DNA from: Acidobacteriota bacterium
Lineage (GTDB): Bacteria > Acidobacteriota > Holophagae > Acanthopleuribacterales > Acanthopleuribacteraceae
NCBI GenBank assembly: GCA_020439745.1
Contig: JAGQSC010000028.1
Location: 1 to 55,191, forward strand
Length of the DNA: 55,191 bases
Direction: 5' to 3'
Below, piece after piece: positions 43,200 through 51,751 of this stretch (the stretch's first letter is position 1; each line of letters starts with the position of its first letter). The translations under genes and the position numbers were made by a program. The notes beneath the pieces are model-generated. The model did no database searches and was not told where the DNA came from. It worked only from the letters and a program-made list of their open reading frames with translations.

Positions 43200-45404
43200 A
43201 TGCGCTCATTCACGAATTTTTTTGTGCCCCAAAAGGTCACTCCCGCTCTGGCTCTTCGATTGGACCAGTGGTGTCAACGCACACTCATCTGGTTCAGTCC
43301 CTTGGCAGCGTTGATTCTCGCCGTACTCATATGGAGGGATATTCATTTGTTTCAGGGAGGTGCGCGAAATTGGATTCTCGCGGCCAGTCTCGCTTCGGTG
43401 TTTTTGTTGTTACTGATTGCGGCCATGTCGTGGACAAAGGCTATCAAGTCAACAACGGCACCATGGGCTCTGTTGATGATTGTGGCCGTTTCTTTGATCA
43501 AAAACATTACGCTTATTTCATTCTCAGGCCATTTGGGGTTCTCATCTAATACAGCCTTCGTTCTTATTTGCGCAGCGATGGTTATCAAACGCAGCCGAAT
43601 TTATTTTGGATTGCTACTTGTCACATCGATTGCTTGGTGGACTGTGGCAACCTGGTCGACTCAAAAACCGCTGATCATACTCAGCGTCGCGTTATTGGGT
43701 GCGTGTTTGTTTTGGATCATACACATCCAATTGCGCAGCAGTCTCATCCGCTACGAGTTCATGGCAATTGCACTAGAACAACATCGGCAGCAGCTTTCCG
43801 ATTTGGTCCAGTGTTTCCCAAGTCCGGTATTTGAAAAAGACCACGAAGGGAAATTCGTCGTAGTCAACCGAGCATTCTGTGAATTTTTCAGGCTCAAACC
43901 TGATCATTTCTTGGGTAAGACGAGTTTGGATGTGTTCGGCAATCAGGAGATTCACAAACTCACTCGAACCGATTCACGCACCTTGAAGCAAGGCGAATCA
44001 CTGAGACGCGAGTTCCGCGTCCAGGAAAATGGCCGCGAATACCATTTCTTCTCCGTCATATTTCCGATACGTAGTGATGGCAATGATCACCGGGTTTGTG
44101 GCGTACTCATTGACATGTCCAACGAGCGTATTTTGGAGACCAGGTTCAGAGAGTTGACGAACCTGATGAAAGACGTCTTCTTCATCGTGGATGTGTCCCA
44201 GGCAAAACTGAAATTTGTGAGTGACTCCGTCTCGGAATTGATTGGGTACAGTGCCGACCAAGTGATGCGATTTCCAGATCCGCTGGGCATCATGGCCAAA
44301 GGATCTCTACCCCTACCCGTCTCTCAGTTGTGGGCGACTTTGAAAGAAAAAAGACATGCCACCCTTCAATGTCCCCTCGATCATCGCGATCGCAAGACCA
44401 TTTGGATTCGAGTTGATCTATCACTTGTGGAGGGCGACGAGCCAGAAGTTTTCGGTATTTGCAGTGACATTAGCGACGAGATTGCCATTCGCCGAAAATT
44501 GACTGAACAAGAACAACTGTTTAGACAGCTTGCTGAGAACGTGGTCCAGACTTTCTGGCTCTTTGATCTGAAGGAAGATCGATTCGTCTATGTCAATCCC
44601 ACCTTCAAGCAACTCAGTGGTAGGACGCCCGAATCGTTGACTCAAGACAACCGCGTCTTCTTTTCACTCTTCTTTCCGGAAGATCTAGAAAGCGCAAAGG
44701 AATACATGCGACGTGGCCGGGCCGGAGAATCATTGAACTTGGAGCATCGACTGAGACATATCGACGGTTCGGAACTATGGGTTCATTTGCAAACATCCAT
44801 CATTCACGACAGCGATGGCGCCCCGATCCGAATTGTGGGTTTGAGCACAGACATCACTGAACAAAAGAATGTCCAGCAGAAGTTGGAACATCTTTCCCAG
44901 ATCGATGGACTCACAGGTCTCGCCAATCGCCGCAAGTTCAATGAAGTCATTGAAAGGGAATGGAAGCGCCTCGCTCGAACATCCAATCCGCTGTCATTAC
45001 TCATGGTCGACATAGACTATTTCAAGAAGATGAATGACAAGCAGGGTCATCAAGCGGGTGATTGGTGTTTACAACAGGTGGCTCAAACCATTGGTTCGTT
45101 GGTGCGCAGGCCTGCAGATTTGGCGGCGCGATACGGCGGCGAAGAATTTGCCGTCGTTCTTCCCGAAACAAACGCAGAGGGCGCACACCAGTTTGCGGAG
45201 TCCATTGCCCAGAGCGTCCAGGAATTGGACATCCGCCATCCAGACTCGCCATACGGTAAGATTACGGTAAGTGTCGGAGTCGCCACGGCGTACCCCAACC
45301 CGGATCAACAATCACACGCGCTGATTTCTTCGGCGGACCAAGGTCTTTACATGGCCAAAGAACAAGGCCGCAATCGCGTTGTCTCTTCATCTGTTAACGT
45401 ATGA
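43200..45404 (+). CDS. Membrane diguanylate cyclase with PAS domains
   Basis: This 734-residue protein has about six N-terminal membrane helices (residues ~30-185) and three PAS-type domains (about 195-310, 320-440, 445-565). It ends in a GGDEF domain with DGLTGLANRRKFNEV, the metal Asp in LLMVDIDYFKKMND and an intact active site RYGGEEF (near 644). It should make cyclic di-GMP. No RxxD inhibitory site is obvious before GGEEF. The ATG at 43200 lacks a close ribosome site; a GTG at 43161 is an alternative. Confidence 0.9.
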   Translation: MRSFTNFFVPQKVTPALALRLDQWCQRTLIWFSPLAALILAVLIWRDIHLFQGGARNWILAASLASVFLLLLIAAMSWTKAIKSTTAPWALLMIVAVSLIKNITLISFSGHLGFSSNTAFVLICAAMVIKRSRIYFGLLLVTSIAWWTVATWSTQKPLIILSVALLGACLFWIIHIQLRSSLIRYEFMAIALEQHRQQLSDLVQCFPSPVFEKDHEGKFVVVNRAFCEFFRLKPDHFLGKTSLDVFGNQEIHKLTRTDSRTLKQGESLRREFRVQENGREYHFFSVIFPIRSDGNDHRVCGVLIDMSNERILETRFRELTNLMKDVFFIVDVSQAKLKFVSDSVSELIGYSADQVMRFPDPLGIMAKGSLPLPVSQLWATLKEKRHATLQCPLDHRDRKTIWIRVDLSLVEGDEPEVFGICSDISDEIAIRRKLTEQEQLFRQLAENVVQTFWLFDLKEDRFVYVNPTFKQLSGRTPESLTQDNRVFFSLFFPEDLESAKEYMRRGRAGESLNLEHRLRHIDGSELWVHLQTSIIHDSDGAPIRIVGLSTDITEQKNVQQKLEHLSQIDGLTGLANRRKFNEVIEREWKRLARTSNPLSLLMVDIDYFKKMNDKQGHQAGDWCLQQVAQTIGSLVRRPADLAARYGGEEFAVVLPETNAEGAHQFAESIAQSVQELDIRHPDSPYGKITVSVGVATAYPNPDQQSHALISSADQGLYMAKEQGRNRVVSSSVNV

Positions 45405-45562
45405 GCAACATCACATTCTCCCGGAAACAGAATATTGCGTTTGCAAGTTACATTTTTCTTGTGGTTAGATCCGCCTGAATTCCAATTCAGTCATTAATGC
45501 AACGATTAATTGAAGACGAAGAGCAGTAGCAAGGCAATGCCTTGAAAATGGAGGATCTGAGC

Positions 45563-47047
45563 ATGAAAATTTGGCTATGTTTGTTTTGCCCGGCGCTGGC
45601 CTGGGCACAAATTGGGGACGGACCTGTCGTCCCACAGCACATGGATCAAGCAGAAATCGAATCGGGCGCGATTTCTTTTGATGACATCATGGAACACGGT
45701 GAATTGCTTTTCACCGCGAAATTCAACACTTACGACGGGCAGAGCAGACCCGGCACGACCGGAGGTGGCGTGGCACGTGAAGTGGGCTCGGCCCCGCGTT
45801 TCATTCGCACCTCCGCACCTGACTCCAATTCTTGTGCAGGTTGCCACAACGATCCCGCCCCTGGTGGTGCGGGTGACATCGTGGCCAACGTGTTCGTGTT
45901 GGCTCAAACTTTGGACCCAGTCACGGAATCTGTGGGTGCGGACTTTTCCAACGAGCGCAATACGCTTGGTATGAACGGTGCCGGTCCAATCGAGATGTTG
46001 GCGCGTGAAATGACCGCCGATCTGCAGGGAATTCGCAGCGATGCGCGTTCGGAAGCACAATCATCCGGGGCTGATGTGTCGCGTGACTTGATCGCAAAAG
46101 GTGTTCACTTTGGGCGCATCACAGCTCACCCTGATGGAAGTGTGGACACGTCTCAAGTGAGTGGTGTGGATCCCGATCTGATCATCAAGCCCTTTCACCA
46201 AAAAGGAGCTGTGATCTCTCTGCGCGAATTCACGAACAATGCCATGAACCATCATCACGGGATGCAAACGGTCGAACGTTTTGGTGTGGCCAGAACAGGC
46301 ACCAACGATTTTGACCAGGATGGCGTCACCGATGAACTGACAGTTGGCGATGTAACGGCAACTTCCTTATGGCAGGCAGCGTTGAATACGCCGGGCCAAG
46401 TCATCCCCAACAACACGGCAAAGGCACGAGCCATCATTCGTGGTGAACACCGCTTTGCCGCAACCGGATGTGCCGATTGCCATGTACCGTTTCTGGTATT
46501 GGAGAATCCCTCATTCAGTGAGCCGAATCCCTACAACCCCGCAGGTAACCTGCAAGTAAGCGAAGTGACGCACACCTTTGAGTTTGACATGACTCAAGAG
46601 GGCTTCTTGCCTCGTTTGGAAAGCACCGGCGACGGGCGCGCGATCGTTCGGGCATTCACCGATCTGAAGCGCCACAATCTGTGTGACGACGACTATCAGC
46701 ACTACTGCAATGAGCAGTTGGTTCAGGCCGGTGTCTCTACCGAGGAGTTTCTCACCAGGAAACTGTGGGACGTGGGCAACACGGCTCCTTATGGCCACAA
46801 GGGCGACCTGACAACCATCACGGAAGCCATACACTTCCACGGTGGAGAGGCACGTGCTTCACGAGATGCATTCTTTGCGCTTGACCAAAATGGGCGCGAT
46901 GAAATCGTCGAATTCCTGAAATCGCTGCAGATCCTGCCCGAGGGCACGCCGGATCTCGTTGTGGACGAACATGGTTCGCCCAAGAACAAGCAATCCCTCG
47001 CAAAAATCCATGGCAGTGACCTTCCCATGCACCGCATGGATCCCTAA
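45563..47047 (+). CDS. Di-heme oxidoreductase (DHOR, c-type cytochrome) family protein
   Basis: This 494-residue exported protein has a signal peptide (MKIWLCLFCPALAWA) and two heme-c motifs, SCAGCH (near residue 92) and GCADCH (near 305), typical of the di-heme thiol-oxidoreductase/DUF1111 group. DVGNTAPYGHKGDLTTITEAI near the end is a conserved segment of the family. It is periplasmic and redox active; its electron partner is not visible here. GGAGG sits eight bases before the ATG at 45563. Confidence 0.88.
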   Translation: MKIWLCLFCPALAWAQIGDGPVVPQHMDQAEIESGAISFDDIMEHGELLFTAKFNTYDGQSRPGTTGGGVAREVGSAPRFIRTSAPDSNSCAGCHNDPAPGGAGDIVANVFVLAQTLDPVTESVGADFSNERNTLGMNGAGPIEMLAREMTADLQGIRSDARSEAQSSGADVSRDLIAKGVHFGRITAHPDGSVDTSQVSGVDPDLIIKPFHQKGAVISLREFTNNAMNHHHGMQTVERFGVARTGTNDFDQDGVTDELTVGDVTATSLWQAALNTPGQVIPNNTAKARAIIRGEHRFAATGCADCHVPFLVLENPSFSEPNPYNPAGNLQVSEVTHTFEFDMTQEGFLPRLESTGDGRAIVRAFTDLKRHNLCDDDYQHYCNEQLVQAGVSTEEFLTRKLWDVGNTAPYGHKGDLTTITEAIHFHGGEARASRDAFFALDQNGRDEIVEFLKSLQILPEGTPDLVVDEHGSPKNKQSLAKIHGSDLPMHRMDP

Positions 47048-47055
47048 CCACACCA

Positions 47056-47077
47056 AGGAGGGGGCTTGCCCCCTCCT
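47056..47077 (+). terminator. Strong hairpin after the di-heme oxidoreductase gene
   Basis: aggagggggc-tt-gccccctcct forms a perfect ten-pair stem 8 bp after the stop. It lacks a long T run, so it may act as a 3' stabiliser or a weak terminator. Confidence 0.65.
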
Positions 47078-47139
47078 ACTTTGGCGGGAATAGCGCACTC
47101 GAGACACGCGTTAAAGGGACAAACCGCAAGGAGTGCTCC

Positions 47140-48255
47140 TTGATTTTCGCGTCGATTATTTGCCTCAGCCTGGTCTTGGCTTTTGCCAACGGTGCCAATG
47201 ACAATTTCAAGGGTGTCGCCACCCTGTATGGCAGCAAAACGACCGGCTTCAACACCGCAATTTGGTTGGCAACCATCACCACAGCCGTTGGGTCCATTCT
47301 GGCACTTATCCTGGCTAAGGGTCTGTTGGCCTCGTTCTCCGGCAAGGGCCTGGTTCCAACTGAAGTGGTGGCCGACCCCAGATTTGCCGTAGCAGTTGCC
47401 TTGGGATCTAGCGCAACTGTCCTACTGGCATCGCGATTAGGGTTCCCTGTTTCAACCACCCACGCATTGATCGGTGCACTGGTGGGCACGGGTTTGCTGG
47501 CGGCTTCTGGTCAACTGAACCTCGACAAACTAGGTAAAGGATTTCTGTGGCCCTTGCTGAGTAGCCCTCTCCTTGCTGTCGTCGCGGCAATGACTCTTTA
47601 TCCGTTCCTTCGCCGGTTACGTTTAAGGATGGGGGTTGGCGAAGAAACATGCATCTGCGTCGAGAACGCGATCGTCGCAGTGATGCCCGGTAGACATGAT
47701 TGTGCAGAAGCACTTAGGTCCATATCCATGCCCAAGCTCAACGTAAACCCATCTTGCAGAACCCGGTACAGTGGGCAGGTACTCGGTATCCAAGCACGAC
47801 AGCTACTGGATGCGGCCCATTTCTTGAGTGCAGGTGCGGTGAGTTTAGCCCGCGGACTTAACGACACACCAAAAATAGCAGCCATCTTATTGTTGGGTGG
47901 CGGTACCTCCGCAACAGCACTCATTGGGGTGGGTGTGATGATTGCTGTGGGTGGACTGGTCTTTTCCCGTCGGGTTGCCGACACCATGTCACATCGAGTT
48001 ACAGACATGAACTCGGGCCAGGGGTTTACGGCCAACATCATTACTTCTGGACTGGTGATCGCTGCCTCGAAGTTGGGTTTACCGGTGTCTACGACTCACG
48101 TGTCCTGTGGCAGCTTGTTTGGTATCGGAGCGGTCTCTGGCGGCGCTCACTGGAGGACCATCACGTCCATCCTAACTGCATGGCTGGTGACGCTTCCGCT
48201 GGCAGGCATCATCGCAGCAGGTTCTTTTTGGAGCCTCGGTTTTTTTAGTCTTTAG
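47140..48255 (+). CDS. PiT family inorganic phosphate transporter
   Basis: This 371-residue membrane protein has duplicated signature regions: FANGANDNFKGVA in the first half and ARGLNDTPKIAA in the second, and the motif PVSTTH twice. It imports phosphate with a cation. The start is a TTG at 47140 placed six bases after AAGGAG (47128-47133). It appears to be a single gene. Confidence 0.92.
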   Translation: MIFASIICLSLVLAFANGANDNFKGVATLYGSKTTGFNTAIWLATITTAVGSILALILAKGLLASFSGKGLVPTEVVADPRFAVAVALGSSATVLLASRLGFPVSTTHALIGALVGTGLLAASGQLNLDKLGKGFLWPLLSSPLLAVVAAMTLYPFLRRLRLRMGVGEETCICVENAIVAVMPGRHDCAEALRSISMPKLNVNPSCRTRYSGQVLGIQARQLLDAAHFLSAGAVSLARGLNDTPKIAAILLLGGGTSATALIGVGVMIAVGGLVFSRRVADTMSHRVTDMNSGQGFTANIITSGLVIAASKLGLPVSTTHVSCGSLFGIGAVSGGAHWRTITSILTAWLVTLPLAGIIAAGSFWSLGFFSL

Positions 48256-48314
48256 TTTTCCTTTGGACCCCTGTTAGAGTGGATGTCAAGACACCGTTTC
48301 AAAAGGAGAACTGT

Positions 48315-51300
48315 ATGTTGCGGAAGATGGTCTGTCTGTCTGTGTTCTTTTCAACCCTCACTGTTTTGGGACAGGGCGTTACCGTTGGATCCCTGAGTGG
48401 CACCATTACCGATGCGTCTGGCGGTCCCCTACCGGGTGCCGTAGTCACCGCTGAACTTGAGGCAAGCGGCACGCGTTATTCGGCCGTTTCACAAGATAGC
48501 GGCCACTTCTTCATGCTCAACATGCGCGTGGGTGGCCCCTACACAGTCACTGTCACGATGCCCGGATTCCAAACGCAGAAACGTTCAGAGATCACGGTGC
48601 GATTGGGTGAAAATCTGGCGTTGGATTTTGAAATGAGTACCGAAGCCATCGCCGAGGAAATGGTCGTCGTCATCAGTCAAGATGAGCTGTTTGATGCCGA
48701 GAAAACGGGTGCAGCGACCTCGATTAATGAGGACCAGGTGATTCAACTTCCTTCGATCAAGCGGAGTACGCGGGATCTGACTCGAGTGGACCCACGAAGT
48801 GACGGCAACATGAGCTTCGGCGGGCGCAACTGGCTCTACAACAACATGTCCCTGGATGGCTCGTACTTCAACAATCCATTTGGATTAGACGACCCGGCAC
48901 CGGGTGGACAAACCAACGCTGAACCCGTACCTTTCGATGCCATCGAACAAGTGCATGTGTCCGTGGCCCCCTTTGATGTGCGCGAGGGTGGATTCACCGG
49001 GGCTGGTATCAATTCGGTCACCCGCAGTGGCACCAACCAATGGTCGGGTTCCATTTATACCTTCCAACGCAGTGAAGACACGATTGGTGATGAGGTCAAC
49101 GGCGTCAAAGTTCTCAATCCAAACCTCGATTTTCAACAAACGGGTGTTCGTATTGGAGGCCCCATCATTAAAGACAAGTTGTTCTTTTTTGCCAATGGTG
49201 AACTGGTGCGGCGTGACGATCCGGGCTCCAATTTCCTGGCTGCGCGTCCCGGGCTCAGTGGGTCGACAGTCTCTCGTGTCAGTGCTGAAGATCTGGACAC
49301 CATCCGTCAACGCATGATCGACGTATACAACTACGATCCAGGTGCCTATGAAAACTATGTGCATGCCACGGACAACGATAAGTTCATTCTCAAGTTTGAT
49401 TGGAACGTGAATGCGGATAACACGGTGAGCTTTCGCTATAGTCGACTTGACGCCACAAGAGACTTACCTCCGCACCCTTTTGCGATCAGCATCAACAACA
49501 CGGGTCGCGGTCCTAACGAAAACAGTCTGCCTTTTCAAAATGCCGGTTACGCCATCAATAACAAGTTGGACTCGTACGCTCTGGAGTGGAACAGTCAATT
49601 CGACAGCTCAGCAAACCGGTTCTTTTTGAGCTATAACCGCTTCCGCGACTTCCGTACGCCGTTTAGTAGGCCCTTTCCAACCATTGAAATAGGCGTCGAC
49701 GGTGTGACCTACACAACACTGGGTCATGAACCCTTCTCGATCCACAATATTCTGGATCAAGATGTGATTCAACTTACCGACAATTTCTCCTATTTTGCGG
49801 ACAATCATGTCATTACGGTGGGGACAAACTTCGAGACCTTTGAGTTCTTCAATTCATTCAACCTCTTTTTTCATGGGTTGTTTCCAGCACCCGCGTTTGT
49901 GGGACCCGAGGTGGGCGGTACCACCTTCTTCTCCGTGGCGGAATTCTTGGACTACACCGACCCCAACAGTCCCAATTTCCGCGATTTCAATGCTGAGGTA
50001 GACGCGCAACTTCAGAACCCATTCAAGGGCGATGATATTGAGCTGGGCCAATTTGCGATCTACGCACAAGACGATTGGCGCGTCAGCGGTACCTTAAATC
50101 TGACCTATGGTTTGCGGGTGGATTTCCCCATTTACTTCACAGATCTGGAGTCCAATGCCTTTACCCAATCTCTGACGCTGTTGGACGAGAATGGCAACCC
50201 TGAGACCATTGATGCTGGGCAACTCCCGGACACAGGCCCCCTATTCTCACCACGCATTGGATTCAATTGGGATATCAAAGGCGATGCAACAAGCCGTCTG
50301 CGCGGCGGAACGGGTATCTTCACGGGTCGATTACCCTTCGTATGGATCGGTAACACCATATCCAATCAGGGGCCCACTGCTGAGTTCCCCAGCTTCGATA
50401 TCAATGCCACGGACCCGGACTTCGAATGGCCACAAATCTGGACCACCAACCTGGCACTGGACCATCAACTCCCCATGGACTTCGACCTAACTGTGGAAGG
50501 TATTTATGGCAAAGACATCAACGCCATTTATGTCCGCAATGCCAACTTGGCTGCGCCTATTGGAAGGTTACCGGGTCCCGATGGCAGAACCGCCTATGAT
50601 CCCAACAACAACCAACTGAACGACCTAGGCGGCGGTGGCGTCTACGTGCTGGACAACACGTCTGATGGATCCAACTTCAACATCACGACGCAAGTGCATA
50701 AGCGTTTCAAGTCGGGACTCCAAGCATCTCTGGCATATGCCTTCCTTGAAGCGAAGAACCAATTGAGTTCCACGGAGATTGCCTCATTTCTTTGGCAATT
50801 CAACGCGGTAAAGGGTAATCCCAACAAACCCGAGGTGAGTTATTCGGAGTTTGGTAACCGGCACCGAATTGTGGGTACACTCAACTATCGCCATCAGTGG
50901 AACAATGCTTTGGCCACCAGCGTGGGTGTGTTTTTTGAGGCCGCCGAGGGCAGCTTCTCCACCGCAGGACGCAGGTCTCGATACTCTTATGTCTATGCCG
51001 GCGACGTGAATGGCGATGGTCAGGGCGGTAACGACCTGATTTATATCCCCAACGGCCCAGACGAAATTAACTTCGACCCCATCCTGGATGACATGGGTAA
51101 TGTGGTGGTGACTGCCGATGAGCAATGGGCTCAATTCAATGCGTTTATTGAGCAGGATTCCTATTTGAGGAGCCATCGCGGACAGATTGCGGACCGCTTT
51201 GGTGCGTCGAATCCCTGGTTCAATAGCATCGACGTACGTATCCTTCAGGACCTCGGGTTGGGCAACCACAAACACACATTCCAACTCAGCTTGGACATAT

Positions 51301-51509
51301 TGAATCTGGGCAATCTGATCAATTCTGACTGGGGCGTGCGCGAGGTGGCCAACACCAGTGCCACAACACCCCTTGTCTTTACCCGCTATAACGATGCGGG
51401 TGAACCTGTTTTCATCTATCCTGGCACCACCGACCGTACCTTTGTGGACGATGTGAGTGTCGTATCTCGCTGGCAAGCGCAACTGGGCATTCGCTACACG
51501 TTTCAATAA
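48315..51509 (+). CDS. TonB-dependent receptor with carboxypeptidase-regulatory-like domain
   Basis: This 1064-residue outer-membrane protein has a signal peptide (MLRKMVCLSVFFSTLTVLG). A CarboxypepD_reg-like domain follows (LSGTITDASGGPLPGAVVTA, residues ~25-110), then a plug region and a beta-barrel ending in QLGIRYTFQ, with the expected terminal aromatic residue. This 'oar-like' architecture is abundant in Acidobacteriota and Bacteroidota and imports large or polymeric substrates; the ligand is unknown. AAGGAGA is upstream of the ATG at 48315. No SusD-like gene is next to it. Confidence 0.9.
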   Translation: MLRKMVCLSVFFSTLTVLGQGVTVGSLSGTITDASGGPLPGAVVTAELEASGTRYSAVSQDSGHFFMLNMRVGGPYTVTVTMPGFQTQKRSEITVRLGENLALDFEMSTEAIAEEMVVVISQDELFDAEKTGAATSINEDQVIQLPSIKRSTRDLTRVDPRSDGNMSFGGRNWLYNNMSLDGSYFNNPFGLDDPAPGGQTNAEPVPFDAIEQVHVSVAPFDVREGGFTGAGINSVTRSGTNQWSGSIYTFQRSEDTIGDEVNGVKVLNPNLDFQQTGVRIGGPIIKDKLFFFANGELVRRDDPGSNFLAARPGLSGSTVSRVSAEDLDTIRQRMIDVYNYDPGAYENYVHATDNDKFILKFDWNVNADNTVSFRYSRLDATRDLPPHPFAISINNTGRGPNENSLPFQNAGYAINNKLDSYALEWNSQFDSSANRFFLSYNRFRDFRTPFSRPFPTIEIGVDGVTYTTLGHEPFSIHNILDQDVIQLTDNFSYFADNHVITVGTNFETFEFFNSFNLFFHGLFPAPAFVGPEVGGTTFFSVAEFLDYTDPNSPNFRDFNAEVDAQLQNPFKGDDIELGQFAIYAQDDWRVSGTLNLTYGLRVDFPIYFTDLESNAFTQSLTLLDENGNPETIDAGQLPDTGPLFSPRIGFNWDIKGDATSRLRGGTGIFTGRLPFVWIGNTISNQGPTAEFPSFDINATDPDFEWPQIWTTNLALDHQLPMDFDLTVEGIYGKDINAIYVRNANLAAPIGRLPGPDGRTAYDPNNNQLNDLGGGGVYVLDNTSDGSNFNITTQVHKRFKSGLQASLAYAFLEAKNQLSSTEIASFLWQFNAVKGNPNKPEVSYSEFGNRHRIVGTLNYRHQWNNALATSVGVFFEAAEGSFSTAGRRSRYSYVYAGDVNGDGQGGNDLIYIPNGPDEINFDPILDDMGNVVVTADEQWAQFNAFIEQDSYLRSHRGQIADRFGASNPWFNSIDVRILQDLGLGNHKHTFQLSLDILNLGNLINSDWGVREVANTSATTPLVFTRYNDAGEPVFIYPGTTDRTFVDDVSVVSRWQAQLGIRYTFQ

Positions 51510-51519
51510 ATCGCTCCTA

Positions 51520-51541
51520 GCCTGGGGCGACAGCCCCAGGC
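51520..51541 (+). terminator. Terminator after the first TonB-dependent receptor gene
   Basis: gcctggggc-gaca-gccccaggc is a nine-pair stem followed by atatttt, ten bases after the stop codon. Confidence 0.75.
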
Positions 51542-51570
51542 ATATTTTCATCGATTCTTCATGTAATCGA

Positions 51571-51598
51571 TTGTGTTCGTTATGAAATGGGCTACAAT
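51571..51598 (+). promoter_or_regulatory. Possible promoter of the second TonB receptor gene
   Basis: ttgtgt (51571-51576) and tacaat (51593-51598) lie 16 bases apart in the 242-bp gap before the receptor gene. The -10 is close to consensus and the -35 is weak, so this is a plausible but unproven sigma-70-type promoter. The long leader that would follow (about 150 bases) holds no structure I recognise. Confidence 0.35.
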
Positions 51599-51751
51599 TC
51601 GGCATTGCGTTCAAGCACAAAATCAGGGAGTCCGATTGATGTCACTGGTAGCCGTTCCGCCGATCTGACAAACGGTTCCATGGCCATATGGACGACCTGA
51701 CATGTATCCATTTATTTTCAGGAAGGCAGATTAAGGAAAAGGAGATCATCC